DNA from: Bdellovibrionales bacterium RIFOXYC1_FULL_37_79
GTDB taxonomy: Bacteria; Bdellovibrionota; Bacteriovoracia; Bacteriovoracales; Bacteriovoracaceae
Reading direction: 5' to 3'
Length of the DNA: 64,000 bases
NCBI GenBank assembly: GCA_001770015.1
Contig: MEQB01000022.1
Location: 90,104-154,103 of the forward strand
The notes below the pieces were generated by a model. It worked only from the letters and a program-made list of their open reading frames with translations. It was not told the origin of the DNA and searched no databases. Positions 47,911 through 58,053 of this stretch are shown here, in pieces; position 1 is the stretch's first letter, and the number at the start of each line of letters is the position of its first letter. The position numbers and the translations under genes were made by a program.

Positions 47911-49538
47911 AATCTTTCTTCATTTTCCTTGCTTACCGCCAATTGATCAGCACTTTTTATAAAGGAATAAAACAGTGGATGAGGACAAAATGGTTTTGAT
48001 TTGAATTCTGGATGATACTGACATCCAATAAAATGAGGATGGTCTGGAAGTTCAATGACCTCCACCAGGTTCAAATCCTTGTTGATACCAGACACCACAA
48101 TCCCGGCTTCTTTCAATTTATTCAGATAATCATTGTTAACTTCTAAGCGGTGTCTGTGTCTTTCCGATATATTTGCATCCCCATAAATGCGTTTGACGTT
48201 GGTCCCATCCACTAAATGGCAGTTATAGGCTCCCAGCCTCATCGTTCCACCTTTGACCCCATCCTTTGATTGCCCCTTCATGTAATGGACGATTAAACTT
48301 CCATCTTGGGTAAATTCTTCCGAATTGGCGTCCTTGATTCCGGCGATATTGCGGGCAAATTCGATCATGGCCAGTTGCATTCCCAGACAAATTCCAAAAA
48401 ACGGTATTTTATTTTCTCTGGCATACTTCACGGCCAGAATTTTACCTTCCGTCCCTCTTTGACCAAATCCTCCCGGAACCAAAATACCATGGACATTGGA
48501 TAGAATTTTTTCAACTTCATCCTTATTTTCCAAATCCTCTGCATCAATATAGATATTTTGTAGTTTTACCTGGTTGGCAATCGCCGCATGCCTCATGGCC
48601 TCGTCGAGGGATTTATATGATTCAATCAGCTCCGTATATTTTCCCACAATCCCAATTCTTATTTTGCGAAGCGGGTTTTCGTAATTATAAACCACTTTTT
48701 CCAGATCTTGAATCGAAGGCCTGCCCGTCCACATGCCCAGCAGTTCAGTGATCTTTTCATCAAAGCCTTGCTTATGAAATTCCAGTGGCACTTTATAAAT
48801 CGTATCCACATCTATTGAATGAAACACGTTATGTTTACTGACATTACAAAACAGGGAAATCTTCTCCAAAATACTTTTATCGATTTCTCTATCACTTCGA
48901 CAAAGAATAATATCAGGATAAAGTCCAATTTCTCTAAGCTCCTTCACTGAATGCTGGGCGGGTTTTGACTTCAGTTCCCCCGCCGCACTTATATAGGGGA
49001 TTAAAACCAGATGAATAAATAGTACATTTTCTTTTCCCACATCCCCCGCAAACTGTCTGATCGCCTCTAAAAAAGGCAATGATTCGATATCCCCAACAGT
49101 TCCCCCAATTTCCCCCAGCAATAAATCAGCCTCTTGCGTGGCCAGATGAATCCTGCGTTTTATTTCATCCGTAATATGAGGAACTACCTGAACCGTTTTT
49201 CCAAGGTATTTTCCTTCTCTTTCATTTTCAATCACCTGTAAATAAACCCTGCCGGTGGTAAAATTACTGGTTTTGGTTAAAGTTAATGAAGTGAAACGCT
49301 CATAATGCCCAAGATCCAAATCCGTTTCGGCTCCATCGTCTGTGACAAACACTTCACCATGCTGGGTAGGACTCATCGTCCCTGGATCGACATTAATGTA
49401 TGGGTCCATCTTAAGAAGATTGACTTTAATCCCTCTACGCTCCAAAAGGGCGGCAATCGAAGCGGACGCCAGACCTTTTCCGAGAGAGCTCACCACTCCA
49501 CCCGTAATAAAAATATATTTTTTATTATTTTTTGCCAC
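47907..49538 (-). CDS. pyrG: CTP synthase
   Basis: 543 residues from GTG 49538. The start is decided by AAGGAG 6 bp upstream; a TTG at 49553 lies in frame but would include the Shine-Dalgarno in its coding sequence. YIFITGGVVSSLGKGLASAS is the ATP-binding start of the synthetase domain and FFGICLGMQLAMIEFARN carries the glutaminase nucleophile Cys. It makes CTP from UTP, which kdsB uses to make CMP-KDO. It overlaps kdsB upstream and kdsA downstream. Confidence 0.97.
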   Translation of the reverse strand: MAKNNKKYIFITGGVVSSLGKGLASASIAALLERRGIKVNLLKMDPYINVDPGTMSPTQHGEVFVTDDGAETDLDLGHYERFTSLTLTKTSNFTTGRVYLQVIENEREGKYLGKTVQVVPHITDEIKRRIHLATQEADLLLGEIGGTVGDIESLPFLEAIRQFAGDVGKENVLFIHLVLIPYISAAGELKSKPAQHSVKELREIGLYPDIILCRSDREIDKSILEKISLFCNVSKHNVFHSIDVDTIYKVPLEFHKQGFDEKITELLGMWTGRPSIQDLEKVVYNYENPLRKIRIGIVGKYTELIESYKSLDEAMRHAAIANQVKLQNIYIDAEDLENKDEVEKILSNVHGILVPGGFGQRGTEGKILAVKYARENKIPFFGICLGMQLAMIEFARNIAGIKDANSEEFTQDGSLIVHYMKGQSKDGVKGGTMRLGAYNCHLVDGTNVKRIYGDANISERHRHRLEVNNDYLNKLKEAGIVVSGINKDLNLVEVIELPDHPHFIGCQYHPEFKSKPFCPHPLFYSFIKSADQLAVSKENEERL

Positions 49539-50295
49539 AAAGAACTCCTTCAACCTTGGTTATATCTTCAGGTGTATCGACACCAATAAACGTATCTTGT
49601 GATTCAATCGCACCCATTTTAAGTCCGCACTCCAACGCTCTTAATTGCTCCAAATTTTCTGCTTTTTCATAGAAAGACTTCTGGGCCTTATTAAAACTTT
49701 CCAGCGCAGTCGGTTTGTAGGAATAGATACCTACATGTAAAAACCACTCCTTCATATTCCCGTCTTTTGCAAAAGGAATCGGGGACCGGGAAAAATAATG
49801 GCATTTCCCCGTATCCTTTTGATAAATCACTTTCACTTTATTAGGATCAATAAAAGTCTCATCCCTAGTTTCTTTTGCTACCACAACGGTGGCTATATCG
49901 TAATCACTGGCCAAATGAAACCGGGCCAATTTCTCGATCAACGATGGTTTTAAAAGAGGCTCATCCCCTTGCACATTAATAATCAGGTCATAACAATCAT
50001 TCTTATAAAACCTTTGCCAGCCAAGAAAAATGCGCTCACTTCCAGTAGATACTTGATCATCCACTCGAATGACATTGCCACCAATGCTTTGCACATGTTT
50101 TTCAATTCGATCATCATCTGTAACTACGGCCACAGTAAATTTAAATGAACCATTTTTCTCGGAATTATTTAAATTTTCATAGACCATTTGAATCATGGTT
50201 TTATTAAATATTCTAGAGAGAGGTTTTCCAGGGAAACGAGTAGATGCAAAACGAGCGGGGATTAAAATCAAACAGTTTTTGTTTTCCGAAGGCAT
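49525..50295 (-). CDS. kdsB: 3-deoxy-manno-octulosonate cytidylyltransferase
   Basis: 256 residues. LIPARFASTRFPGKPL at the N-terminus, the NVQGDEPL motif and the FIGVDTPEDI C-terminal motif are typical of KdsB. It activates KDO with CTP to CMP-KDO for lipid A core assembly. It is the first gene of the operon; a dyad upstream (50337-50354) may be regulatory. The stop overlaps pyrG by 14 bp. Confidence 0.97.
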   Translation of the reverse strand: MPSENKNCLILIPARFASTRFPGKPLSRIFNKTMIQMVYENLNNSEKNGSFKFTVAVVTDDDRIEKHVQSIGGNVIRVDDQVSTGSERIFLGWQRFYKNDCYDLIINVQGDEPLLKPSLIEKLARFHLASDYDIATVVVAKETRDETFIDPNKVKVIYQKDTGKCHYFSRSPIPFAKDGNMKEWFLHVGIYSYKPTALESFNKAQKSFYEKAENLEQLRALECGLKMGAIESQDTFIGVDTPEDITKVEGVLCGKK

Positions 50296-50336
50296 TTTTT
50301 CCGACTTTTATAAAATTATCTCTAAGTAAAATCTAC

Positions 50337-50354
50337 CACTAAGATTCCTTAGTG
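50337..50354. promoter_or_regulatory. Perfect dyad CACTAAG-N4-CTTAGTG
   Basis: Seven-base arms with a 4 bp spacer in the 103 bp divergent gap between kdsB and the small exported protein gene. A related dyad lies at 36206. It could be an operator or form a short hairpin. Confidence 0.35.
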
Positions 50355-50398
50355 CAAAGTTATGATAAAATGAATTAAGAACTTTTTTTAAAAAATAT

Positions 50399-50776
50399 AT
50401 GACTTTTTTTTTAAAGCTGATTTTTTTATTCTTCACTTATATAATGGCACCTTGCGCTATCACCGCTGAGGAAAGCAGTGCTATCAGCGAACAAGATTGG
50501 CGAAGTTCGGTTATAAGAGACCCGAGTTTATCCGCCAAATGTAAAAGAATGATTGATGAGAGAAATGAAAAAATCAGATACAAACAAAAAATTCAATCCC
50601 TCATCATAAGAAATACCGAACTTGAAAAAGAAACCCCCACCCAAAAAGAGTCTATCAAAAAACAATTAAGGGACAATCACGAAAAACTAAAACGCGAAAA
50701 AGAATTGAATCTATTAAAAATTAGAGTGTTAACCGAAAATATTATCAAAAAAGGTTGCCCAAGTATCGATTTTTAA
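50399..50776 (+). CDS. Small exported coiled-coil protein
   Basis: 125 residues. Signal peptide to about AITAEE, followed by a short unstructured part and then a coiled coil of charged heptads (KIQSLIIRNTELEKETPTQ onward) to near the end, with two cysteines (AKCKRM and KGCPSID) that may pair. Divergent from kdsB. I do not recognise a family. Confidence 0.5.
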   Translation: MTFFLKLIFLFFTYIMAPCAITAEESSAISEQDWRSSVIRDPSLSAKCKRMIDERNEKIRYKQKIQSLIIRNTELEKETPTQKESIKKQLRDNHEKLKREKELNLLKIRVLTENIIKKGCPSIDF

Positions 50777-50826
50777 ACTATCATTTCCTTAGTATTTTAA
50801 TAAGTTATAAACTTGAGTAACCTGGA

Positions 50827-52263
50827 ATGTTAATCATAACCATGAAGAAGCGGCTTCCCCATCTCATTATTCCTTTCGTTTTGCACCTGTCTTTTGTTGG
50901 TCAGGTTTGGGGCGAGTTTAAAAATTATCTGGGTGATGAAGTACGCGATATCGGGGTTAACATTAAAAGCCTCGATATAAACACCGTTATCGAACAGGGA
51001 CTGCGCCTTAATCATGACCAACATCTGCGCCAGTTTGAAGGCGAATTAATAGATTTAAACTGGAAAGATGCATACTACTCTTTTTGGTTTCCCCAAGTCG
51101 ATATCGTTATGACAAGTTCGGAACTGCTATCTAGCATAAACCAGAAAACCAAACCCCCGCAAAACAACTTTAAAGCACCCACTGGCACGGTAGGAATTGA
51201 GGTCAAGGAATATTCTCTTTTTAACTGGGGAAAAGATTATCTGCAATACCAATCAGATAAAAACACTTACCAAAGAAATGTTCAAGCTCTGGGGGAACAA
51301 AGAAGAGAATTGAAATTAATGCTCATGGCGGAATATTTCAACCTGATTACCTTGAAAAAAATTGAATTTTTCAAGAAGGAACAACTCCGTCATGCCTCCT
51401 TCGTTTACCGACTTAATAAGGAAAAATTCACCCTCAATAAGATTCGCAAGCAAGAATATTTGCAAAGCCGGGATGAATTTTTGCGTGCCCAGGATGAATA
51501 TCAAGAAGCACTTATGAATGCTGCTGTGGGGGATGAACGGATCGCCTATTTAATTGGGGATTCATCAAGTACGAGATATACTCTAAAGGAGAATATCGTT
51601 TATAAAAAAATTTTTATCAAACAAGAAGAAGCCTTTCAAATGAGTGCCCAGCGAAATCCTGATGTCCTCAACACCCTAAATGATGTGGAAAATGCCAATA
51701 TCAACTACGAAATTGAACAAAAAGATAATCTTCCTCTGCCTAAAATAAGTCTAAACTTTGGAGCTTACCGACATTCCTTCGGGCAAGATCATCATCATAC
51801 CCACTACGAAAGAACTCCCCACGATGGTGATGTTGATCTTTCTGCCAGCATCAACGCCACCTGGAATCTGGTGGGACCGGGCGGATTATTTAATTCAAGA
51901 AAAACTGCCAGGGCCTTAGTAACCAAAAATATGGCCGTAAAAAATTATTTAAAATATAAACATTTGACCAAAAGTCAGATCCGTGAAGCTTTTAAAAAAA
52001 TAATCCATTTGCAAAGTCAGATAGAGATTCTTGACGCTAAAATCGAAACTGTAGAAAAAACTTTTGACACCACTCTTGATAATTACACCCGGACCCAGAC
52101 TTCATTTATTAATATTAAAGATTCGCTCATAAGCATGACCCAAACCAAAGAAGATTACGCCATGGCCCTGCTAGCACATTTGCAACAAAAAATTACGCTG
52201 GCTAAACTTATCGGCGTTGAGAATTTACCCAACGATATTTTTGAAACACTGACAAAGCAGTAA
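50827..52263 (+). CDS. TolC-family outer-membrane efflux protein
   Basis: 478 residues with a signal peptide (ending FVGQVWG; an alternative in-frame ATG is at 50842). The protein shows the outer-membrane efflux pattern: long helices with LRQFEGELIDLNWKDAYYSFWFPQVDI and a second half that repeats the first with LPLPKISLNFGAYRHS. Two such halves of about 200 residues are the TolC design. The usual membrane-fusion and pump genes are not adjacent, so it may partner with a distant pump. The next gene begins 12 bp later and probably shares the transcript. Confidence 0.82.
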   Translation: MLIITMKKRLPHLIIPFVLHLSFVGQVWGEFKNYLGDEVRDIGVNIKSLDINTVIEQGLRLNHDQHLRQFEGELIDLNWKDAYYSFWFPQVDIVMTSSELLSSINQKTKPPQNNFKAPTGTVGIEVKEYSLFNWGKDYLQYQSDKNTYQRNVQALGEQRRELKLMLMAEYFNLITLKKIEFFKKEQLRHASFVYRLNKEKFTLNKIRKQEYLQSRDEFLRAQDEYQEALMNAAVGDERIAYLIGDSSSTRYTLKENIVYKKIFIKQEEAFQMSAQRNPDVLNTLNDVENANINYEIEQKDNLPLPKISLNFGAYRHSFGQDHHHTHYERTPHDGDVDLSASINATWNLVGPGGLFNSRKTARALVTKNMAVKNYLKYKHLTKSQIREAFKKIIHLQSQIEILDAKIETVEKTFDTTLDNYTRTQTSFINIKDSLISMTQTKEDYAMALLAHLQQKITLAKLIGVENLPNDIFETLTKQ

Positions 52264-52275
52264 GGGAGCATCATT

Positions 52276-53007
52276 ATGAATCAAATATTCCTTCTGTCTG
52301 TTATTTTTATTTCAGTTTTAACCCCACGTTGGGCAATGGCCATAAATGATAACGAAAATCTTGATCTTTATGAAGCTATTCCCTATAACGAACAACTAAG
52401 TCTCGCAGAAAAAAATAAATCCCTTGGCATTATCAGCACTCACGATATTTTAAGTGATAAGGCGTTGTGGGCATTGTCAGCCAGCACCACCACCGATCTT
52501 AACAAACTGGCCAACTTGATGTCCTTTCAGGCCAATTTTTTAAAAAACCTTGATTACTTTTGGGTGAATGGGTTTGTATCCCTGACTAAGGCAACCTTTG
52601 AGTCCATCAGTCACACTAATAGCTATCTCGAACCGGCCAACCCTATAGAAAATGATACTGATGAAAAATTAATCACGGTAGGACTGGGCCTTGGATATCG
52701 CTTTTTTTGGATTCAAACCCTCCTGGAAGATATTTTAAACACCTTGGATATTTACGAGTTCACCTCCGCCTCCTTTACCTATCAAAACCTAAGTGAGACC
52801 CATTTGGGTGATTCCTTTACCGGATTTGGACTCCAAACAGATTTTACGATCGTAAAAAGATTATCGCCCAGTTATCATATGGGACTAAAAACCACCTACA
52901 ACATCTCCTCGTTAAAAAGAAAAGTTCCCACCGGTGAATCGAGCAGCGCCAATTCGCTGGTGGTGTCTTACTTATGTTTAGGTCTTGAACTAGGACTTTA
53001 TTTCTAG
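52276..53007 (+). CDS. Outer-membrane-like exported protein
   Basis: 243 residues with signal peptide (to WAMA). It has strand-like segments with aromatics (LITVGLGLGYRFFWIQ, EFTSASFTYQNLS, GFGLQTDFTIVK, HMGLKTTYNIS) and ends in LGLELGLYF, a terminal aromatic, so it fits a small beta barrel. It follows the TolC-like gene with 12 bp spacing (AAGGGAG upstream) and is likely its operon partner. Function unknown. Confidence 0.6.
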   Translation: MNQIFLLSVIFISVLTPRWAMAINDNENLDLYEAIPYNEQLSLAEKNKSLGIISTHDILSDKALWALSASTTTDLNKLANLMSFQANFLKNLDYFWVNGFVSLTKATFESISHTNSYLEPANPIENDTDEKLITVGLGLGYRFFWIQTLLEDILNTLDIYEFTSASFTYQNLSETHLGDSFTGFGLQTDFTIVKRLSPSYHMGLKTTYNISSLKRKVPTGESSSANSLVVSYLCLGLELGLYF

Positions 53008-53040
53008 TAAATATCTTCTAAATCCCTTTAGGAGTAAAAT

Positions 53041-54357
53041 ATGATCCCTCGTTACCAAAAAGAAGAAATTTCCCAAATCTGGTCGGAAGAAAATAAATTC
53101 AATACATATTTGAAAACGGAGATTGCCTTACTAAAATCTCTTGAGCAGCATAAGGTCATTCAAGCGGGCATTGCCCAAAAAATCGAAGATCATGCTATCA
53201 TCAATATCAACCGCATTAATGAAATTGAACAAACCACCCAACATGACATTATTGCTTTTTGTTCCTCCATCACTGAAAAACTAGATAGCGAAGTTGGGAA
53301 GTATTTTCATTTTGGAGTCACCTCCTCCGATATCATAGACTCCTCCACCATGCTGCAAATAAAAGAATCCATGGAACAAATCATAAGCAGTCTTAAAAAA
53401 GTGCTTACAACACTTATAAAAAAAGTTGATGAATCGAAAAACATTATTACCATAGGCAGAAGTCACGGCATGTTCGCCGAGCCCATGAGTTTTGCCCAAA
53501 AATGGCTGAGCTTTTATGCAGAACTTTCTCGCCACCTCAAGGACTATGAACAAACCTATCAAAACGATTTAACCGTTCAATTTTCAGGAGCAGTTGGAAA
53601 TTTCACCATTCTTTCTCCCGAAATTGAAAAGACCGCCGCCGATTTTCTCCATATGAAAGTGGAGCCCGTATCAACCCAAATCATACCAAGAGATCGAATT
53701 GCAAAAATTATCAATCTTGGAGGACTTATCGGCTGCGCCATTGAACGCCTGGCCGTGGAAATCAGACATCTGCACCGCTCTGATGTCTCTGAACTGCATG
53801 AAGGTTTTAAAAAAGGTCAGAAAGGCTCTTCCACCATGCCTCATAAAAAAAATCCCATCTCTGCAGAAAACTTAACCGGTATGTCACGCATCCTGCGCTC
53901 TCACATGGATATCGCTAGCGAAAATATTATTTTGTGGCATGAACGGGATATTAGTCACTCGTGTGCAGAGAGAATGTATCTTCCCGATCACTTTGGAATT
54001 TTATTTTATTCATTAGAACGCCTGAACTCCACACTTGAGAATTTAGTTTTACACGTTGATGTCATTGAAAATAAAGTTAAAGAGGAATTTACTTATCTAT
54101 CTAGTTATTTCCTTCATTACCTCATCCTAAACACCAACCTCAAAAGGGATGATCTATATGCCATCGTTCAAGCGGCTGCTTTCAAAGCTCACGAAAGTAA
54201 ATCCAAGGAAATTTTCGAACAAACCCTATTGGAAGAATTAAAAAAGAAAAATATTAAAGTCGATCTCCCCAAGATTGATTATAATTTTATTCGAAATATT
54301 TATTTAAAAAGTTTTGATGAAATTTCAAAAAGAGTATTTAAGGAGTATCCTCTTTAA
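53041..54357 (+). CDS. purB: Adenylosuccinate lyase
   Basis: 438 residues. HFGVTSSDIIDS and SGAVGNF are conserved sites; the flexible signature loop is GSSTMPHKKNP with the catalytic Ser. It cleaves SAICAR and adenylosuccinate in purine synthesis. AGGAG 7 bp upstream supports the start. The group II intron remnant lies about 130 bp downstream. Confidence 0.97.
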   Translation: MIPRYQKEEISQIWSEENKFNTYLKTEIALLKSLEQHKVIQAGIAQKIEDHAIININRINEIEQTTQHDIIAFCSSITEKLDSEVGKYFHFGVTSSDIIDSSTMLQIKESMEQIISSLKKVLTTLIKKVDESKNIITIGRSHGMFAEPMSFAQKWLSFYAELSRHLKDYEQTYQNDLTVQFSGAVGNFTILSPEIEKTAADFLHMKVEPVSTQIIPRDRIAKIINLGGLIGCAIERLAVEIRHLHRSDVSELHEGFKKGQKGSSTMPHKKNPISAENLTGMSRILRSHMDIASENIILWHERDISHSCAERMYLPDHFGILFYSLERLNSTLENLVLHVDVIENKVKEEFTYLSSYFLHYLILNTNLKRDDLYAIVQAAAFKAHESKSKEIFEQTLLEELKKKNIKVDLPKIDYNFIRNIYLKSFDEISKRVFKEYPL

Positions 54358-54490
54358 TGGTGCCAGGTGCTTTTTCCTTTAACCACTGAGTTAATCGATT
54401 CATTCATACTTGAGTAATCTTAAAAATCCAAGAAATGAAGAAAAAAAATCGTAACTGCTCACCCATAACCTGAATGTTTTTTGTCAAAAG
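54358..54490. other. Gap between purB and the intron remnant
   Basis: Short gap with no ORF, terminator or repeat that I can recognise. Confidence 0.4.
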
Positions 54491-54530
54491 GGCGAGTAGA
54501 TCGGGGGAATCTCACCCCCAACCCCTCTCA

Positions 54531-54564
54531 GAACGGTACGTGAACCTCTCAGCTCATACCGCTC
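54531..54564 (-). ncRNA. Group II intron domain V
   Basis: Read on the minus strand: lower stem GAGCGGTA pairs with TACCGTTC (one G-T wobble), a bulge follows, and the upper stem GAGCT/GGTTC is capped by a GAGA tetraloop of the GNRA type. This is the catalytic core element and the most diagnostic part of the intron. Confidence 0.88.
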
Positions 54565-54567
54565 CCA

Positions 54568-55491
54568 TTAAACAAATGATCCAATAATACCTTTTTCCCA
54601 GTGTATAAAAAGCTTTGGTTGTTGCTTTGCAATTCTCATTAAAATTTCTCCGGCCCTCGTTTTACTTCTGACCTTTTTAAATTTCTTCATGATCCATGCA
54701 ATAAGCGTTTTATTAAAATGTCGCCATAAAAAACCCCGTGCTGACGCATAATACTTTCCATAATAGTTGTACCATCCTCGAAGAACGGGATTGTATAGCT
54801 TTGATATTTCCTCTATCGAAAGATTTGTTTTATTTCTAAAACCAAACTTTCTCGTTTTTGCGTTCATTTCCTTTAAGGCCTGCTGTTCGGTTTTAACATG
54901 AACAAGGCCATCATCAGCATATCGACACCATGGGGTATCCGGGAAGTTTCTTTTCATCCATGAATCGAAGGTGTAATGCAGAAACAAGTTTGCTAGAATA
55001 GGGCTTATCACACCACCTTGTGGTGTTCCTTTGCTCCTAGCTACTGTCTCTCCATTACTCATTTCCATTGGAGCAACGAGCCATCTTTTTATGTACAAGA
55101 TGTGCCATCTGCACTTCGCATGTCTTTCGACGGCCCTTAATAGTAATTCGTGATCGATGTTGTCAAACAATCCTTTGATATCAAATTCTAATATCCAGTC
55201 ATGTTTCCAACACCTTTCTCTCGTTACTCTAATTGCATCGAGTGCTGACTTGTTTGGCCTATATCCATAAGAGTCATTAAGGAAGTGTGGCTCGACTAGT
55301 GGTTCAAACGATAGCCGAACTGTCATTTGAGCAATTCTATCGACAATCGTGGGAATCCCCAATATCCGCACCCCTCCACTCTTTTTGGGTATAGGCACTG
55401 CTTTTACTGCGGGAGGAAAATAGGTTCCAGAGGACATTTTATTCCATATTTGATATAGGTTCTTCTTCAAATTCTGGTTAAAATTATCCAA
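54568..55491 (-). pseudogene. ltrA: Group II intron reverse transcriptase/maturase, degenerate
   Basis: 307 residues. RT motifs are visible: PIPKKSGGVRILGIPT, FDIKGLFDNIDHELL, GTPQGGVISPILANLFL and the catalytic YADDG. The usual 100 or so residues between YADD and the maturase X domain are missing: the text passes from KEMNAK straight into TRKFGFRNKTNLSIEEISK before YNPVLRGWYNYYG. Upstream, the family's SEGIDGQSLDNF segment is in frame, but a TAA at 55525-55527 ends the frame, so the N-terminus is also lost. It is therefore unlikely to be active. Confidence 0.85.
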
Positions 55492-55881
55492 TGATTGGCC
55501 ATCAATCCCTTCGCTCCATCTCCATTACAGAGACTTCATCACTACTACAGATTATTCCGCCCCAGTTCTTTGCGTTGGTACTCTAAACCTCACTGTTCGT
55601 CAGCTTGGCCGTCTCCCTTATCATCAAAGCGACTGGTTCCCGTGGTTCCCTATCAATGCCTGCTCTGAGTTCATGCCACCTCTACGAGGTATCAAGGATA
55701 CTCAGCACTTCAGGCAATCAGTCTTGCTATATCAGGTGATAGTTATAAATAAAGGGTGAGTAGTTACCTTTTTTACTAAATAATAGGAAAGGGCTCTGCT
55801 TCATTTAAATATAGTGGTGTAAATTTATCGGAAATTTTTTTCTTATATAAGTTAGAAGGTACCTACTTTGGCGAAGACGGT

Positions 55882-58053
55882 TCAACCCTGAATTTTCTGT
55901 TTTTTAACTGTTTCCAAACATTTTTTTAAATTAAGTCTAAACAAAGCTCTGTGCTCATCAAATTGTTTAATAAAACGTGAAAGATTGTGTTTAAAATTAC
56001 AAGTTTTATCATTCATAAGTCTTTTAATATCATTTTCTATAAATTCTTTAAACTTTGGATGATTCGCAGCTAATTTTTTAGACGGTTCAAAATACAAGGC
56101 AGCAATCTTATCATCGTTTAGAAGACTCTTTACTAAAATAATAACATCATCAACATATTCTTCGGGAATATTTTTTGAATTTTTAAAAGCATCATAAAGC
56201 TCATCATCCATATGTTTACCATTTCTCTTCCATGCTAGTAAAAATATATTTTCATCATCTACTTGCAAGTTTTTAAGCGACGTTAATGTTTCCTTGACAA
56301 GCATTTTATCTCTTTGAGGAGCACCATATTCACTAGTTGAAATACTTGCAAGAACACTTGCCGTTTCGTTTAATACTTTATTTTTTTTACCCAATTCCTT
56401 AACCGCTTTCATTTTTGCATAGTATGATCCATTTCCTTTTAATTGTTCTCTTAAAATGTCTTCATCTTGTGAACCGAGCAAAACCAGCGTTTGGGTTAAT
56501 AAACCTTTGGTTTTTGGGTTGGTAAATTGCCTCCATGCTTTCTCAAGATTCTTTAAAAGCTCACCATTTACATCCTCTTGATGATCAATGCTATAAATTA
56601 AAGCAGCTTTAGCAGCTTCATAAGGATTTTTTTTGGCAAATCTTTTTAAATTAGCAAATTCTCCATTTTTAATTAATTCTAGAGATTTTTTTACTTCTTT
56701 ATTAGGAGGATCCATTTTTTTTCTAGGAAAATTTATAAGTTTATTATTTTTAACCTTCAACTCAATTTCTTTCCAAATATCATTTTTAGAATCTATAAGT
56801 GCATAGTAGTAACCATTTTTTAAATCAACCGCTTCAACGATCGTTTTAAGCTTTTCAACATTTATTCCGGTTCTTTCAGATAAACGTTTTATAAAACCGT
56901 CTACAAATTCCTCTTGAAACAATTTTATTTCATCTTCGCTAATATGTCCTACAGATTCTTGTGCTCCATAAATCCACGATCCGCCAACTGGGATTATATG
57001 CTTCTCTAAAATACGTGCCTGTTCAGGTAGTTTTATCCAACTGGGAAATGCTTTTTTTATCTTCGTAAGCTCTTCTGATTCATAAAAACTTTCCATCCCC
57101 GGAGCAACAAATGAATCACCTGAATCTCTTAACAATAACCTCCCTGTGGGTCTATATAGTTCATCCATCTCTGTTAGATAGTTTTGAGAATGAGCAGATC
57201 CCATAACAATTTTATGATCTAAGAGCAGGTCTGCACTGGCTGCTCCTCTTTGATTTCCTTCAGTTTTTGCCCAATAATCCGAGGCATTTTCTTCATCATT
57301 TAAAGTTGCAAAGATACTTCCAAACTTATCATGATAACTGGCAAATCCTGGAATAAATCTTCTGGACTGATCTGCAAACTCACTTATATCTCTTACAGAA
57401 TATGCCATATTCGGACCTTCCTTAAAAGCTACCGTTAAGGCTTCCGGCTGAATTTTAATTGCAGAATTTACACTTTCAATATTTTTTGATTTATCACTAA
57501 TATACTGTGCCCACAAAGCATCCTCGCGAGCTATCATTTTATTATAAGATATATTATATCCGGTATCCATTCCACCTTGCTCAGTTCCTCCCCACGGCCC
57601 TGCACCGTCCGTGAAAGAAAGCCTTAAAGAATATTGATTATTACTATTTGATGATAGGCTTTGTAAAAATGAACTACGAGATTCAGTCATATCAGCTACG
57701 ATGTTAAGTTGATGAATCTTAGTACTAAGTCTCTTTTTCTTTAAATGATCAACAATATTCTCATATAACTTATTATCATTGGGATGAATAAACCAGCGTA
57801 CATGGTTTGCATCTTCGTATAAAAGGTTTTGTAATTCTTTATTAAGGGCCACTCCCTCTATAGCTACCAAGTCTTTTGGTATTATTAAATATTTTAAATT
57901 AAACTCAACTAATTTATCTGACTCATGAATTGAATGATTCGCATTTTTTTGAAAATAATTAACTCTTTTCACACCTTCATTAAAGTCTGCAATAAGCCCA
58001 GTACTTATAAATATAAGTACCGTTAAAATGGTTGAATAATAAAAAAATCTCAC
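55882..58053 (-). CDS. Large exported protein of unknown function
   Basis: 723 residues with signal peptide (to GLIADF). Unusual sequences around residues 285-375 (KIVMGSAHSQNYL, RPTGRLLLRDSGDSFVAPG, VGGSWIYGAQESVGH) look like an enzyme active-site region but match no family I can name. From about residue 480 the C-terminus is a series of helix pairs (LKRFAKKNPYEAAKAALIY, NLEKAWRQFTN, KGLLTQTLVLLGSQDED) resembling a HEAT/ARM-like solenoid. It is divergent from the radical-SAM-like gene with about 780 bp between them and could be a partner. No closer assignment is offered. Confidence 0.6.
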   Translation of the reverse strand: MRFFYYSTILTVLIFISTGLIADFNEGVKRVNYFQKNANHSIHESDKLVEFNLKYLIIPKDLVAIEGVALNKELQNLLYEDANHVRWFIHPNDNKLYENIVDHLKKKRLSTKIHQLNIVADMTESRSSFLQSLSSNSNNQYSLRLSFTDGAGPWGGTEQGGMDTGYNISYNKMIAREDALWAQYISDKSKNIESVNSAIKIQPEALTVAFKEGPNMAYSVRDISEFADQSRRFIPGFASYHDKFGSIFATLNDEENASDYWAKTEGNQRGAASADLLLDHKIVMGSAHSQNYLTEMDELYRPTGRLLLRDSGDSFVAPGMESFYESEELTKIKKAFPSWIKLPEQARILEKHIIPVGGSWIYGAQESVGHISEDEIKLFQEEFVDGFIKRLSERTGINVEKLKTIVEAVDLKNGYYYALIDSKNDIWKEIELKVKNNKLINFPRKKMDPPNKEVKKSLELIKNGEFANLKRFAKKNPYEAAKAALIYSIDHQEDVNGELLKNLEKAWRQFTNPKTKGLLTQTLVLLGSQDEDILREQLKGNGSYYAKMKAVKELGKKNKVLNETASVLASISTSEYGAPQRDKMLVKETLTSLKNLQVDDENIFLLAWKRNGKHMDDELYDAFKNSKNIPEEYVDDVIILVKSLLNDDKIAALYFEPSKKLAANHPKFKEFIENDIKRLMNDKTCNFKHNLSRFIKQFDEHRALFRLNLKKCLETVKKQKIQG

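Larger units (their letters stand above)
54491..55770 (-). mobile_element. Decayed group II intron
   Basis: On the minus strand the order is: a structured 5' segment of about 230 bp with several short hairpins (for example CCTCGTAGAGG) that resembles group II domain I-IV sequence, a broken reverse-transcriptase/maturase ORF, then domains V and VI. Domain V is a textbook 34-nt hairpin; domain VI follows, ending near 54491-54496. The 5' end (GTGYG) was not found, so that boundary is uncertain; a 13-mer CTACTC[A/G]CCCTTT occurs at both outer edges (near 54486 and 55754). Confidence 0.75.

Noticed and set aside
54568..55491. Intact retron-type or CRISPR-linked reverse transcriptase
   Set aside because: Domain V directly downstream and the maturase X-domain remnant identify it as a group II intron protein.
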